Shown here piece by piece: positions 8,043 to 17,526 of a stretch of 64,000 bases of DNA. The notes beneath the pieces were generated by a model that saw only the letters and a list, made by a program, of their open reading frames with translations, was not told the DNA's origin and did not search any database. Source of the DNA: Rhodocyclaceae bacterium (lineage in GTDB: Bacteria; Pseudomonadota; Gammaproteobacteria; Burkholderiales; Rhodocyclaceae); contig JADFDU010000001.1 in assembly GCA_018262775.1 (NCBI GenBank), positions 33,769 to 97,768 on the forward strand, written 5' to 3'. The position numbers and the translations under genes were made by a program. Position 1 is the stretch's first letter; every line of letters begins with the position of its first letter.

Positions 8043-9848
8043 ATGGCTGAAGTGCATGAGGTTGCCGTACCCGATGTCGGCAGCAAGGAGGCGTTGCTGG
8101 TCGCGGAAATACACGTCAAGACCGGCGACATGGTGTGGGCAGACGCTGCGCTGATCACCGTCGAATCGGGTAAGGCGGCGCTGGATGTGCAGGCGCCCGT
8201 GGATGGCATGGTCATGGAAGTCCGGGTCGTCCTGGGCGACAGCGTGACCGTCAGCAGCATCGTCGTCGTCATCGAGGCCAGCCTGGAGCAGCGTCCCAGA
8301 AGTCAGCCGCCCCAACACGGCGGCACACCTTCTGCACCACCGCGTTTTTCCCTCTTCGCCGCATTCAATGCCGCCACCCAGGTTGCTCACACTCCCGAAG
8401 AGATTGCGTGCGATGTGCTGGTGCTCGGCGCCGGTCCGGGCGGCTATTCCGCAGCGTTTCGTGCCGCCGACCTGGGCTTGAAGACGGTGCTGGTCGAGCG
8501 CCATGCCGTCATGGGGGGCGTTTGCCTCAATGTCGGCTGCATCCCATCCAAGGCGCTGTTGCATCTGACCGCGGCAATGGAAGGCGCTGCCGGCCTGGCC
8601 GAGGCAGGCATCCGCTTCGCCGCGCCCGACATCGACCTCGCCCGCCTGCGCGCCCACAAGGACAAAGTGGTGGGCAGGCTCACCGGTGGTCTGGCAGGCA
8701 TGGCCAAGGCGCGCAAGGTGCGCCAGGTGTTCGGCAGCGGCCGCTTTCGCGACGCGCACAGCATCGAGGTCGAACTCGCCGACAACACCGGCCGGCAGGT
8801 CATCCGCTTCGACAAGTGCATCATCGCCGCCGGCTCGCATCCCATCCACCTGCCCTTCCTGCCCAGGGATGAACGCATCGTCGACTCCACCGGCGCGCTG
8901 GCGCTGCGCTTCCTGCCACGAAGGATGCTGGTGATCGGTGGCGGCATCATCGGCCTGGAGATGGCGACGGTCTATTCGGCACTCGGCGCGCGCGTCGATG
9001 TGGTTGAGATGCAGGACGTGCTGATGCCCGGGCCCGACCGCGACCTGGTGAGCATCTGGGAAGGACAGAACCGGCATCGCTTCGACCACATCATGCTGCG
9101 CACGCGCACCGTCGCGGCAGACGCCCGCGAGGACGGCGTGTGGGTGCGTTTCGAGGGCGACATGGCGCCGGCGGATGCGCAGCGCTACGACATGATCCTG
9201 CAGTCGGTCGGGCGCAAACCAAACGGCCTGCGCATCGATGCGGAGAAGGCGGGCCTTGCGGCCGACGCGGCCGGCTTCATTGCCGTCAACAGCCGCATGG
9301 CCACCCGCGTGCCGCACATCTTCGCCGTCGGTGACATCACGGGCATGCCGATGCTGGCCCACAAGGCGGTGCACCAGGCCCACGTGGCGGCCGAATCCGC
9401 TGCGGGCCTCGACTGCCATCACGATGACTCGCTGATCCCCGGCGTGGCCTACACGCATCCCGAGATCGCCTGGGTCGGCTTGTCCGAGGATGAGGCAAAG
9501 CGGAAGGGCATGCACGTCGACGTGGCGCGCTTTCCCTGGGCTGCCTCGGGGCGGGCGATTGCCAACGGCGCGGATTACGGCATGACGAAGCTGGTGTTCG
9601 ACCGCGCCAGCGGCGCCATCCTGGGCGGCGCCATCGCCGGCCCCGGCGCCGGCGACATGATCGGCGAGATCGTCCTGGCAGTCAGCCGGGGATGCGACGC
9701 CGCCGCCATCGGCAAGGCCATCCACCACCCGCATCCCACGCTCGGCGAGACGGTCGGCATGGCCGCCAGTGTTGCCCACGGCTGTTGCACCGACCTGCCG
9801 CAGGATCTGGCGCGGCAACGTGGCCTGGCGGCGCTAGTGCAGGCTTAA
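8043..9848 (+). CDS. lpdA: Dihydrolipoamide dehydrogenase with N-terminal lipoyl domain
   Basis: The 601-residue E3 protein starts with a lipoyl domain (about 3-80; predicted lipoylated Lys44 in ESGKAALD, where most have ESDKA). A low-complexity linker follows, then the FAD domain (GAGPGGYSA), the redox disulfide Cys161/Cys166 in VCLNVGCIPSK, an NAD domain (VIGGGIIGLE) and the C-terminal HPHPTLGE base. The ATG at 8043 is preferred over 8037 because GAGAGG lies 6 nt before it. There are no E1 or E2 genes beside it. Its neighbour is OsmC, so it may recycle lipoyl thiols for peroxide reduction rather than serve a local 2-oxoacid complex. It ends by overlapping the convergent response regulator stop (TTAA). 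Confidence 0.88.
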   Translation: MAEVHEVAVPDVGSKEALLVAEIHVKTGDMVWADAALITVESGKAALDVQAPVDGMVMEVRVVLGDSVTVSSIVVVIEASLEQRPRSQPPQHGGTPSAPPRFSLFAAFNAATQVAHTPEEIACDVLVLGAGPGGYSAAFRAADLGLKTVLVERHAVMGGVCLNVGCIPSKALLHLTAAMEGAAGLAEAGIRFAAPDIDLARLRAHKDKVVGRLTGGLAGMAKARKVRQVFGSGRFRDAHSIEVELADNTGRQVIRFDKCIIAAGSHPIHLPFLPRDERIVDSTGALALRFLPRRMLVIGGGIIGLEMATVYSALGARVDVVEMQDVLMPGPDRDLVSIWEGQNRHRFDHIMLRTRTVAADAREDGVWVRFEGDMAPADAQRYDMILQSVGRKPNGLRIDAEKAGLAADAAGFIAVNSRMATRVPHIFAVGDITGMPMLAHKAVHQAHVAAESAAGLDCHHDDSLIPGVAYTHPEIAWVGLSEDEAKRKGMHVDVARFPWAASGRAIANGADYGMTKLVFDRASGAILGGAIAGPGAGDMIGEIVLAVSRGCDAAAIGKAIHHPHPTLGETVGMAASVAHGCCTDLPQDLARQRGLAALVQA

Positions 9849-10462
9849 GTTGTCACCGAAGGGTTCTGCATGGCCATCTTCACCAGGTCGGAGATCGAGC
9901 GCGCATGCATCTTCTCCATCACCTTGGCACGATGGACTTCGACGGTCTTCGCACTCAGCCCAAGGGTGTTGGCAATGGCCTTGTTGGACATGCCCTCCAC
10001 CACCAGGTCCAGCACTTCGCGTTCGCGCGGGGTGAGGCTGGCGAACAGCGCCTTGAGCTGCGAACGCTGTTCTTCCCTGTTGCGCTGGCCGGCGTCATGG
10101 GCGATCGCCCGCTGGATGCGGTCGAGCAGGTCCTGGTCATGGAACGGCTTCTCGACGAAATCGAATGCGCCCGCCTGCACCGCGCGCACCGCCATCTGCA
10201 CGTCGCCATGCCCGGTGATGAAAATGATCGGCACATGGTACATGCGCCGCGCCGCCAGGCGCTCCTGCAGATCCAGGCCGCTCATGCCCGGCATGCGCAC
10301 ATCGAGCACCAGGCAGCCCGGCTTCGACGCATCGTAGCCGTCAAGGAAGGCCTGGACCGAGGCGAATGTCTCCACCTTCAGGCGCACCGTCTCGATGAGC
10401 CAGCGCAGGCTGCGGGCGACCGCCTGGTCATCGTCAACTATGAAGACTGTAGCGTCGCTCAT
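9845..10462 (-). CDS. FixJ/LuxR-type response regulator
   Basis: The protein has about 205 residues, the usual FixJ length. The receiver domain shows the acidic pocket IVDDDQ, phospho-acceptor Asp54 (LVLDVRMPG) and the conserved Lys near 104 (VEKPF). A LuxR-type helix-turn-helix follows from about 142 (LTPREREVL, KTVEVHRAKV). The start at 10462, inside the 3' end of the kinase gene, gives a normal receiver N-terminus and a 29-bp overlap, so translation is probably coupled. I infer that it binds the element found upstream of its own operon and of ctaB. Confidence 0.9.
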   Translation of the reverse strand: MSDATVFIVDDDQAVARSLRWLIETVRLKVETFASVQAFLDGYDASKPGCLVLDVRMPGMSGLDLQERLAARRMYHVPIIFITGHGDVQMAVRAVQAGAFDFVEKPFHDQDLLDRIQRAIAHDAGQRNREEQRSQLKALFASLTPREREVLDLVVEGMSNKAIANTLGLSAKTVEVHRAKVMEKMHARSISDLVKMAMQNPSVTT

Positions 10463-11729
10463 CTTTGCGCAAAACGACCGGAATGGCCTGCAGGGTGAAG
10501 CGGAAGGTGGCACCGCCGGCGCGCGATTCGGCGCGGATGTTGCCGCCGTGCGATTCGACGATGGAGCGGCTGATCGACAGCCCCATGCCGACGCCTTCCG
10601 CCTTGGTGGTGAAGAACTGGTCGAACACCTGGTCGATGACGGTCTCGTCGATGCCGGGTCCGGTGTCGACGACTTCGACCTCTATCTTGTCCTCGCCGTG
10701 GGGCACGGTGCGAATGAGGATTTCGCGGCGCAGCGAATGCCGCTCGGCCATCGCCTCGACGGCATTGCGCACCAGGTTGCAGATCACCTGCTCGACCATG
10801 ATGGAATCGGCCCATACGCGCGGCTGGTGCGGCGCCAGTTGCAGCGTCACGACCGTTTCGTGCTGGCGCGCTTCGTGTTCGGTGAATTTGACGACGCTGC
10901 GCACGACCTGGTTGATGTCGACCGCACTCATGCGCGGTTCGCTCTTGCGCACGAAGTCGCGCGCGTGGCGCATGATCTCGCCGGCGCGCTCCGCCTGTTC
11001 GCAGACTTCCTCGAGCGGCTCGATCAATTCAACCGGGGCCACTTCGCCGGTGCGCAGGCGGCGAATGCAGCCGCGGGCAAAGTTGGCGATTGCCGCGAGC
11101 GGCTGGTTGAGCTCGTGGGCCAGGCCGGTGGCCATCTCGCCCATGGTGGACAGACGCGCCACGCGCGCCAGTTCCGTCTGGTGGCGCCGCCCCTGCTCCT
11201 CGGCCCACTTGTGCTCGGTGATGTCGCGCGTGATGCCAAGCAGCGCGTAAACCTCGCTGCGCGCATCGCGCAGGGGTACGGCATGCGTCTCCATCCAGCG
11301 CGTGCGGCCCTTGAGGGTGATCGACTTGAATTCATAGACGGCCGCTTCGCCGGCAAACACGCGCGCCATGTTTTCCTGATAGATGCCTATGTATTCCGGC
11401 GCGACGACATCGTAGATCCGCTTGCCGATGATGTCCTCCGCGCACTCGGCATCCACCAGTCTGAGGCCGGCCGGGTTGATCTCCAGCACCGTGCCGTCGG
11501 CAGCCTGCAGCTTGACGCACTCCGGCTCGGATTCGATGATGGTGCGCAGGCGGTATTCGTTCTCCTGCAGCCTGTCCAGCACGCCCTCGTGCTCGGCCTC
11601 TTTTGCCCGCACGCGCAACTCCGCTTCGTGCAGGCGCAGCAACAGGTAGACGAGGCTGATCAGCGCCAACGCCAATCCGCCGCCGAGTGCAACCAGGCCC
11701 AACCACATGACTTCACTTCCCATGAACAT
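10434..11729 (-). CDS. PAS-domain sensor histidine kinase (FixL/DctB-like)
   Basis: The 431-residue kinase has one N-terminal transmembrane segment (about 9-31), a short coiled linker, a PAS domain (about 60-175, ending ALLGITRDITEHK), a dimerisation/phospho-acceptor helix with His205 (GLAHELNQPLA) and a C-terminal ATPase domain (N-box NAVEAM, VVDTGPGI, GMGLSIS). There is no obvious FixL heme-binding histidine context in the PAS domain, so the signal is unknown. Cofactor binding cannot be judged from sequence alone. The N-terminus could start 6 bp further in, at 11723. It is transcribed with the response regulator from a promoter carrying the ctaB-like element. Confidence 0.88.
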   Translation of the reverse strand: MFMGSEVMWLGLVALGGGLALALISLVYLLLRLHEAELRVRAKEAEHEGVLDRLQENEYRLRTIIESEPECVKLQAADGTVLEINPAGLRLVDAECAEDIIGKRIYDVVAPEYIGIYQENMARVFAGEAAVYEFKSITLKGRTRWMETHAVPLRDARSEVYALLGITRDITEHKWAEEQGRRHQTELARVARLSTMGEMATGLAHELNQPLAAIANFARGCIRRLRTGEVAPVELIEPLEEVCEQAERAGEIMRHARDFVRKSEPRMSAVDINQVVRSVVKFTEHEARQHETVVTLQLAPHQPRVWADSIMVEQVICNLVRNAVEAMAERHSLRREILIRTVPHGEDKIEVEVVDTGPGIDETVIDQVFDQFFTTKAEGVGMGLSISRSIVESHGGNIRAESRAGGATFRFTLQAIPVVLRKDERRYSLHS

Positions 11730-11759
11730 TCCGCCGATCGTATTCCATTGTGCAAGGTA

Positions 11760-11826
11760 ACCTTAACAGCCCCCCATGACAGATCAATCAGGGACAACCG
11801 CCAGACAGCTAGGTAAACACCCCTAA
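11760..11826 (-). promoter_or_regulatory. Sensor kinase operon promoter with element shared with ctaB
   Basis: Read on the minus strand: TTAGGGGTGTTTACCTAG (11826-11809), 12 nt, then TGTCCCTGATTGATC (11796-11782), then 16 nt to TAAGGT (11765-11760). TTGATC/TAAGGT form a weak -35/-10 pair. The block order, the 12-nt gap and the 16-nt gap match the ctaB promoter. This suggests autoregulation of the two-component system. The rest of the 300-bp gap up to 12030 holds no gene that I can see. Confidence 0.65.
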
Positions 11827-12030
11827 GCACCCCTAGACCCCAATTGCCCGCAGGCATTTCAGCTTCCCCGTTACCGGGGCATTCAATCATAGTGCCTTCA
11901 TGGGCGGAATGCACCTGTTCACAGGTGTGTGTGCGGCGACTCCCGGCTGTCGGCGCGTTCTGGCACAATGCCCATCAGACGATGGCTCCGCGCCACCGGC
12001 ACCGCAACCCAACCGCTAAAGGAGACCCCC

Positions 12031-12591
12031 ATGAAAAAACTCATTCTTGCCGCCGCACTGCCGCTGCTGGCCGCCCACGCCTTCGCCGACTCCGGCATGA
12101 AAGCCGGCCTGTGGGAGGTCAAGACCCTCAAGCAGATGGTAGACGGCCAGGACATGAAGGCACAGATGGCCGCCGCGCAGGCACAGATGCAGCAGCAGAT
12201 GGCGAGCATGCCGCCCGAGCAGCGCAAGCAGATGGAGGCCATGCTGGGCCGCCAGGGCATGGGCGCAGGCGGGGGCGGCACCATGCGCATGTGCATCAGC
12301 GAGGAAATGGCCAAGCGCGACACGCCGGTGGTCGACCCCGAAGGACGCTGCCAGCCGGCCAAAATGAGCCGCAGCGGCAACACCATGCGCTACGAGATCG
12401 ACTGCACCGTCGATGGTCGCCGCTCCCAGGGCAAGGGTGAAAGCACCTTCTCCGGCAACACGATCCACTCGCGCATGGACATGACGACGACCGATGCGCG
12501 CGGCCGCCACACCATGCAGACGGAGTCACAGATGAACTACCTCGGACGCGACTGCCAGGGCCTGGCACCCGTCGGCGCCGGACGCCGCTAG
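12031..12591 (+). CDS. Secreted DUF3617 protein
   Basis: The 186-residue protein begins with a Sec signal peptide ([19 protein letters not shown]). The mature part contains GLWEV near its start, a Gln/Met-rich stretch at about residues 45-70, and then a DUF3617-like core with paired cysteines. Such proteins are periplasmic and of unknown function in betaproteobacteria. GGAGA lies before the ATG. It ends tail-to-tail with ubiA, the two stop codons overlapping on CTAG (12588-12591). Confidence 0.8.
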   Translation: MKKLILAAALPLLAAHAFADSGMKAGLWEVKTLKQMVDGQDMKAQMAAAQAQMQQQMASMPPEQRKQMEAMLGRQGMGAGGGGTMRMCISEEMAKRDTPVVDPEGRCQPAKMSRSGNTMRYEIDCTVDGRRSQGKGESTFSGNTIHSRMDMTTTDARGRHTMQTESQMNYLGRDCQGLAPVGAGRR

Positions 12592-13478
12592 AAGGGCATT
12601 CTTCCCGGGCGCAGCGCGTAGTCGAGGGCGAGGCCGGCGAAGATCACCGCGCCCACCCAGTTGTTGTCCATGAAGGCGTGAAAACAGGCCATGCGCTCGC
12701 GCCCGCGAATCCAGAAATAGTGGCGCAGCATCATGCCGCCGGCCACCGCCAGCCCGGCGTAGAACCAGAGGCCGCGCCCCGCCTGCGCGCCCACCCAGGC
12801 GAGCGTCGCCAGCGTTGCCGCATAGCTGAGCATCACCGCCGCCACGTCGTAGCGGCCGAAGGTGATGGCGGAAGTGCGGATGCCGATCTTCAGGTCGTCG
12901 TCGCGGTCCACCATGGCGTAGCAGGTGTCGTAGCCGATGGCCCAGAAGATGTTCGCCAATAGCAGCACCCACGCCAGCGGCGGCACGGTGAACAGCTGTG
13001 CGGCGAAGGCCATGGGAATGCCGAAGCCGAAGGCCACGCCCAGGTACGCCTGCGGGATGGCGAGGAAACGCTTGGTGAGCGGATAGCTCATCGCCAGGAA
13101 CAGCGCCACCACCGAGAGCAGCCACACCAGCCTGTGCAGCGGCAGGATGAGCAGGAAAGACAACAGCGTCAGCACGCCGGCGAGCAACAGCGCCTCCGTC
13201 TCCGTCACCTGTTTCGCCGCCAGCGGCCGGTTCTTCGTGCGCTCGACATGTGGATCGAAATGGCGATCGGCATAGTCGTTCATCACCACCCCGGCCGAAC
13301 GCATCAGCAGCGTGCCCAGGGCGAAAATCCAGACGATGAAAAAACTCGGCATGCCGTCCGCCGCAATCCACACCGCCCACATCGTCGGCCACAACAGCAA
13401 CAGCGTGCCGATCGGCTTGTCGAGCCGCATCAGGCGTTCGTAGGCGTTGAGGCGCTGGCGCAGGGTGAGTTCGGACAT
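12588..13478 (-). CDS. ubiA: 4-hydroxybenzoate octaprenyltransferase
   Basis: The 296-residue membrane prenyltransferase attaches the polyprenyl tail to 4-hydroxybenzoate in ubiquinone biosynthesis. Both Asp-rich motifs are visible: [20 protein letters not shown] (residues about 69-88) and later [11 protein letters not shown]. The start at 13478 ([10 protein letters not shown]) matches the usual UbiA N-terminus; the upstream extension is non-coding in character. No ubiC lies next to it. Confidence 0.93.
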   Translation of the reverse strand: MSELTLRQRLNAYERLMRLDKPIGTLLLLWPTMWAVWIAADGMPSFFIVWIFALGTLLMRSAGVVMNDYADRHFDPHVERTKNRPLAAKQVTETEALLLAGVLTLLSFLLILPLHRLVWLLSVVALFLAMSYPLTKRFLAIPQAYLGVAFGFGIPMAFAAQLFTVPPLAWVLLLANIFWAIGYDTCYAMVDRDDDLKIGIRTSAITFGRYDVAAVMLSYAATLATLAWVGAQAGRGLWFYAGLAVAGGMMLRHYFWIRGRERMACFHAFMDNNWVGAVIFAGLALDYALRPGRMPF

Positions 13479-13581
13479 GGCGCAAATTTTACACCGCGAC
13501 AACGGCAGACCTGCATCCTGCACGGCGCGGCTTGCATCGCCGTCCTGCAGCGGCTGACTTTCCGCCTGCGCCCGGCGCCGG

Positions 13582-13590
13582 TGCTAGAAT
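13582..13590 (+). promoter_or_regulatory. Extended -10 promoter candidate of the hsd operon
   Basis: TGCTAGAAT combines the extended -10 dinucleotide TG with TAGAAT, five of six matches to the sigma-70 -10 box, 33 bp upstream of the hsdR ATG. No good -35 box is present, which is acceptable for an extended -10 promoter. Confidence 0.4.
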
Positions 13591-13622
13591 CGTTCGTCAT
13601 AGCGGAGGGAGGGCGTGGCAGC

Positions 13623-15974
13623 ATGGCGCTGAGCGAAGCCGACACCTGCAGGAAATTCATTGTTCCAAGGCTCCAGGAAGCGGGCTGGGACAATGAGCCG
13701 CATTCCATTGCGGAGCAGCGTTCCATCACGGACGGCCGCATCGTGCCGGTCGGCAAGGGCTTCGTGCGCAAACCGCAGCAGCGCCCCGATTATCTCCTGC
13801 GCTACGAGCGCAACTTCGTCCTCGCCGTGGTCGAAGCCAAGGCCGCGTGGAAACATGCCGGCGAAGGCCTGCAACAGTCCAAGCGCTACGCCGAGATGCT
13901 CGGCCTCAAATTCGCCTACGCCACCAACGGCGAGGAGATCATCGAGTTCGATTACTTCACCGGGCGCGAGAACATCGTCGCCGCTTATCCGACTCCTGCC
14001 GAATTGTGGGCGCGCTACCGGGCCGGCAACCAGGTCGCCGACGACAGCGCCGCCCAGTTGCTCACGCCGATGAACCACAGCGTCGGCAAGGGCGAGCGCT
14101 ACTACCAGGAGATCGCCGTCAATCGCAGCGTGGAGGGCATCCTCGGCGGGAAGCGCCGCCAGCTGCTCACCATGGCCACCGGCACCGGCAAGACCGCGGT
14201 GGCCTTCCAAATCTGCTGGAAACTGTGGAACGCCCGCTGGAACCGGTCCGGCGAGCACCGCCGTCCGAAAATTCTCTACCTCGCCGACCGCAACATCCTG
14301 GTTGACCAGCCCAAGGATGGCATGTTCGCCCCTTTCGGCCTGGCGCGCTGGAAAATCGAGGGTGGCGAGGCGGTGAAGAGCCGCGAGATGTATTTCGCCA
14401 TCTATCAGGCGCTGGCACGCGACGAGCGCCGGCCCGGCCTCTACCGCGAATTCGCGCCGGACTTCTTCGACCTCATCATCGTGGACGAATGCCATCGCGG
14501 CAGCGCCCGCGAGGATTCCAACTGGCGCGAAATCCTCACGTACTTCGAGCCCGCCTACCAGCTCGGCATGACCGCCACGCCGCTGCGCGAAGACAACCGC
14601 GACACTTATCTCTACTTCGGCAACCCGATCTACGAATACAGCCTGCGCCAGGGCATCGAGGACGGTTTCCTCGCGCCCTACCGCGTACATCGCGTCATCA
14701 CGGAGTGGGACGCCGCCGGCTGGCGGCCGAGCCGGGACGAGCTCGACCGCTACGGCCGTGCCATTCCCGACGACGAGTACCAGACCAAGGACTTCGAGCG
14801 CATCGTCGCCCTGCGCGCCCGCACCGACGCCATCGCCCGCCACCTGACCGATTTCCTCAGGAAGACCGACCGCTACGCCAAGACCATCGTCTTCTGCGTC
14901 GACCAGGAACACGCCGACGAGATGCGCCGCGCGCTCAACAACCTCAACGCCGATCTCGTACAGAAGCACCCCGACTACGCCTGCCGCGTCACCGCCGACG
15001 AAGGCGACATCGGCCGCGGCCACCTCGGCCGCTTCCAGGACGTGGAAACGCAGACTCCGGTGATTCTCACCACCTCGCAATTGCTCACCACCGGCGTCGA
15101 CGCCCCGACCTGCAAGAACGTGGTGCTGGCCCGCGTCGTCGGCTCCATGAGCGACTTCAAGCAAATCATCGGCCGTGGCACCCGCGTGCGCGACGACTAC
15201 GGCAAGCTATGGTTCAACATCGTCGACTACACCGGCTCGGCCACGCGCATGTTCGCCGACCCGGAATTCGACGGCGATCCGGCGCGCATCACCGAAGAGG
15301 AACTGCTGGCGAATGGCGAAACCAAGGCGCTGGTCGAGTACGTCGTCGCCCAGGAACCCGAAGACGCCGCGCCCGAAGTGAATGAACCGCCCGCCGAGGA
15401 CCGCCGCAAGTTCTACTTCGACGGCGGCCGCGTCGAGATCGCCGCCCACATCGTTTACGAGCTCGATCCCGACGGCAAGCAGCTTTCAGTAAGCCGCTAC
15501 ACCGACTACGCCGCCGACAAGGTGCGCACCCTCTGCCCCAGTGCGCCGGAACTGCGCGCCCGCTGGGCCGATCCCGTTCAGCGCGCCGAGATCATCGAGC
15601 GCCTGGCCGAACGCGGCGTCAGCTTCGACGAGCTGGCCGATGCGGCGCAGCAGCCCGAGGCCGATCCCTTCGACCTGCTCTGCCACTTCGCCTTCAACGC
15701 CCCGCTGCGCACCCGCCGCGAACGTGCCCAGCGCCTGCGCGCCGAGCGCAAGGATTTCTTCGAACGCCACGGCGCGGAAGCCCGCGCCATCCTCGACGAG
15801 CTGCTGGAGAAGTACGCCGAGCACGGCGCCGCGCAGTTCGTCATCCCCGACGTACTCAAGGTGCCGCCGGTGTCCACGCACGGCAACGTCACGGAAATCG
15901 TCCATCTCTTCGGCGGAGCTGATAAGCTGCGCGCCGCCGTAACCGAACTGCAGAACCTCCTCTATGCCGCGTAA
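13623..15974 (+). CDS. hsdR: Type I restriction enzyme R subunit
   Basis: The 783-residue protein is the ATP-dependent translocase and nuclease of a type I restriction system. An N-terminal PD-(D/E)xK nuclease is seen as RPDYLLRY...AVVEAKAAW. The SF2 motor follows with Walker A ATGTGKT, DECH (VDECHRGS), motif III TATPLR and motif VI IGRGTRVRDD, then a C-terminal helical region. The start at 13623 follows a GGAGGGAGGG tract and gives a normal HsdR N-terminus. hsdM begins 11 bp before its end. The R-M-S order is less common than S or M first. Confidence 0.93.
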   Translation: MALSEADTCRKFIVPRLQEAGWDNEPHSIAEQRSITDGRIVPVGKGFVRKPQQRPDYLLRYERNFVLAVVEAKAAWKHAGEGLQQSKRYAEMLGLKFAYATNGEEIIEFDYFTGRENIVAAYPTPAELWARYRAGNQVADDSAAQLLTPMNHSVGKGERYYQEIAVNRSVEGILGGKRRQLLTMATGTGKTAVAFQICWKLWNARWNRSGEHRRPKILYLADRNILVDQPKDGMFAPFGLARWKIEGGEAVKSREMYFAIYQALARDERRPGLYREFAPDFFDLIIVDECHRGSAREDSNWREILTYFEPAYQLGMTATPLREDNRDTYLYFGNPIYEYSLRQGIEDGFLAPYRVHRVITEWDAAGWRPSRDELDRYGRAIPDDEYQTKDFERIVALRARTDAIARHLTDFLRKTDRYAKTIVFCVDQEHADEMRRALNNLNADLVQKHPDYACRVTADEGDIGRGHLGRFQDVETQTPVILTTSQLLTTGVDAPTCKNVVLARVVGSMSDFKQIIGRGTRVRDDYGKLWFNIVDYTGSATRMFADPEFDGDPARITEEELLANGETKALVEYVVAQEPEDAAPEVNEPPAEDRRKFYFDGGRVEIAAHIVYELDPDGKQLSVSRYTDYAADKVRTLCPSAPELRARWADPVQRAEIIERLAERGVSFDELADAAQQPEADPFDLLCHFAFNAPLRTRRERAQRLRAERKDFFERHGAEARAILDELLEKYAEHGAAQFVIPDVLKVPPVSTHGNVTEIVHLFGGADKLRAAVTELQNLLYAA

Positions 15975-17526
15975 AGCCTCTACCAAGAAGACAGCCGCTC
16001 CGCTCACCACCGCCCAGTCCCTTGGCAGCCTGCTGAAATCCGCGCGCGACATCATGCGCAAGGACAAGGGCCTCAACGGCGACCTCGACCGGCTGCCGAT
16101 GCTCACCTGGATCATGTTCCTCAAGTTCCTCGACGACCTGGAACTGCAGCGCGAGGACGAGGCCGCGCTCGCCGGCAAGCGCTTCCGCCCCGCCGTGGAG
16201 GCGCCCTACCGCTGGCGCGACTGGGCGGCCGATGCGCAGGGCGGCATGACCGGCGACGACCTGATCCAATTCATCGGCCAGGACGAGGCGACCGGCCCTG
16301 ACGGCCGACGCGGCCAGGGCCTCTTCGCCTACCTGCGCGCGCTCACCAGCGCCAACGGCGACAACCGCCGCGACGTCATCGCCACCGTCTTCCGCGGCGT
16401 GCAGAACCGCATGGTCAGCGGCTACCTGCTGCGCGACGTGATCAACAAGGTCTCCGCCATCCATTTCACGGCGAGCGACGAGCTGCACACCCTGGGCAGC
16501 CTGTACGAATCCATGCTGCGCGAGATGCGCGACGCGGCGGGCGATTCCGGCGAGTTCTACACGCCGCGCGCCGTGGTGCGCTTCATGGTCGAGGTCAGCG
16601 ACCCGCGCCTGGGCGAGACGGTGCTCGATCCCGCCGCCGGCACCGGCGGCTTCCTCGTCGAGGCCTACAACCATCTTTTCGCGCAGGTGAAGACCGTCCC
16701 CCAGCACAGACAGTTGCAGGACGAAGCCCTCTACGGCTTCGAGCCCAAGCCCCTGCCCTATCTGCTCTGCCAGATGAACCTGCTCCTGCACGGCATCGAA
16801 CGGCCCTGGATCGACCCCGGCAATTCCTTGCGCTACAAGCTCACCGAGATCGGCGAGGCCCAGCGCCAGGACGTCATCCTCACCAACCCGCCCTTCGGCG
16901 GCGAGGAGGAGAAGGGCATCCAGGGCAACTTCCCCGAGGACCGGCAGACCGCCGAAACCGCGCTGCTGTTCCTCCAGCTCATCATGCGCCGCCTGCACCG
17001 CCAGCCGACCAAGGCCGGGCGTCCCGCCCGCGCGGCAGTCGTGGTGCCCAACGGCACGCTCTTCGGCGACGGCGTCTGCGCCCGCATCAAGGAGGAGTTG
17101 CTGAAAGAATTCAACCTGCACACCATCGTGCGCCTGCCCAACGGCGTCTTCGCGCCCTACACCGGCATCCCCACCAACCTGCTGTTCTTCGACCGCGCCG
17201 GCCCGACGAAAGAGGTGTGGTACTACGAGCAGCCCCTGCCCGCAGGGCGCAAGAACTACACCAAGACCCAGCCCATCCAGTTCGAGGATTTCCGCGACTG
17301 CCTCGATTGGTGGAGCAAACGCGAAGAGAACGCGCGCGCCTGGAAAGTCCCCGCCGCCGAGCTGCTCGCCAACAACTGCAACCTCGACCGCAAGAACCCG
17401 AGCACCAAGGAGGACGTCACCCACCTGCCGCCGGAGCAACTGGCGGCCAGCATCCTCGACAAGGAGCGACGCATCGCGGAAATTGTCGGCAAGATTCAGG
17501 GGCTGCTGGCGAAGAGCGGGGCATGA
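15964..17526 (+). CDS. hsdM: Type I DNA methyltransferase M subunit
   Basis: The 520-residue adenine-N6 methyltransferase has an N-terminal helical HsdM domain, then S-adenosylmethionine motif I DPAAGTGGF and catalytic motif IV NPPFGG. It pairs with HsdS for site-specific methylation. It overlaps hsdR by 11 bp at its start and hsdS by ATGA at its end, so all three are translationally coupled. Confidence 0.95.
   Translation: MPRKASTKKTAAPLTTAQSLGSLLKSARDIMRKDKGLNGDLDRLPMLTWIMFLKFLDDLELQREDEAALAGKRFRPAVEAPYRWRDWAADAQGGMTGDDLIQFIGQDEATGPDGRRGQGLFAYLRALTSANGDNRRDVIATVFRGVQNRMVSGYLLRDVINKVSAIHFTASDELHTLGSLYESMLREMRDAAGDSGEFYTPRAVVRFMVEVSDPRLGETVLDPAAGTGGFLVEAYNHLFAQVKTVPQHRQLQDEALYGFEPKPLPYLLCQMNLLLHGIERPWIDPGNSLRYKLTEIGEAQRQDVILTNPPFGGEEEKGIQGNFPEDRQTAETALLFLQLIMRRLHRQPTKAGRPARAAVVVPNGTLFGDGVCARIKEELLKEFNLHTIVRLPNGVFAPYTGIPTNLLFFDRAGPTKEVWYYEQPLPAGRKNYTKTQPIQFEDFRDCLDWWSKREENARAWKVPAAELLANNCNLDRKNPSTKEDVTHLPPEQLAASILDKERRIAEIVGKIQGLLAKSGA

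Noticed and set aside
13134-13622. N-terminal extension of HsdR
   Set aside because: It runs antisense through ubiA, and the HsdR fold begins at the ATG at 13623.
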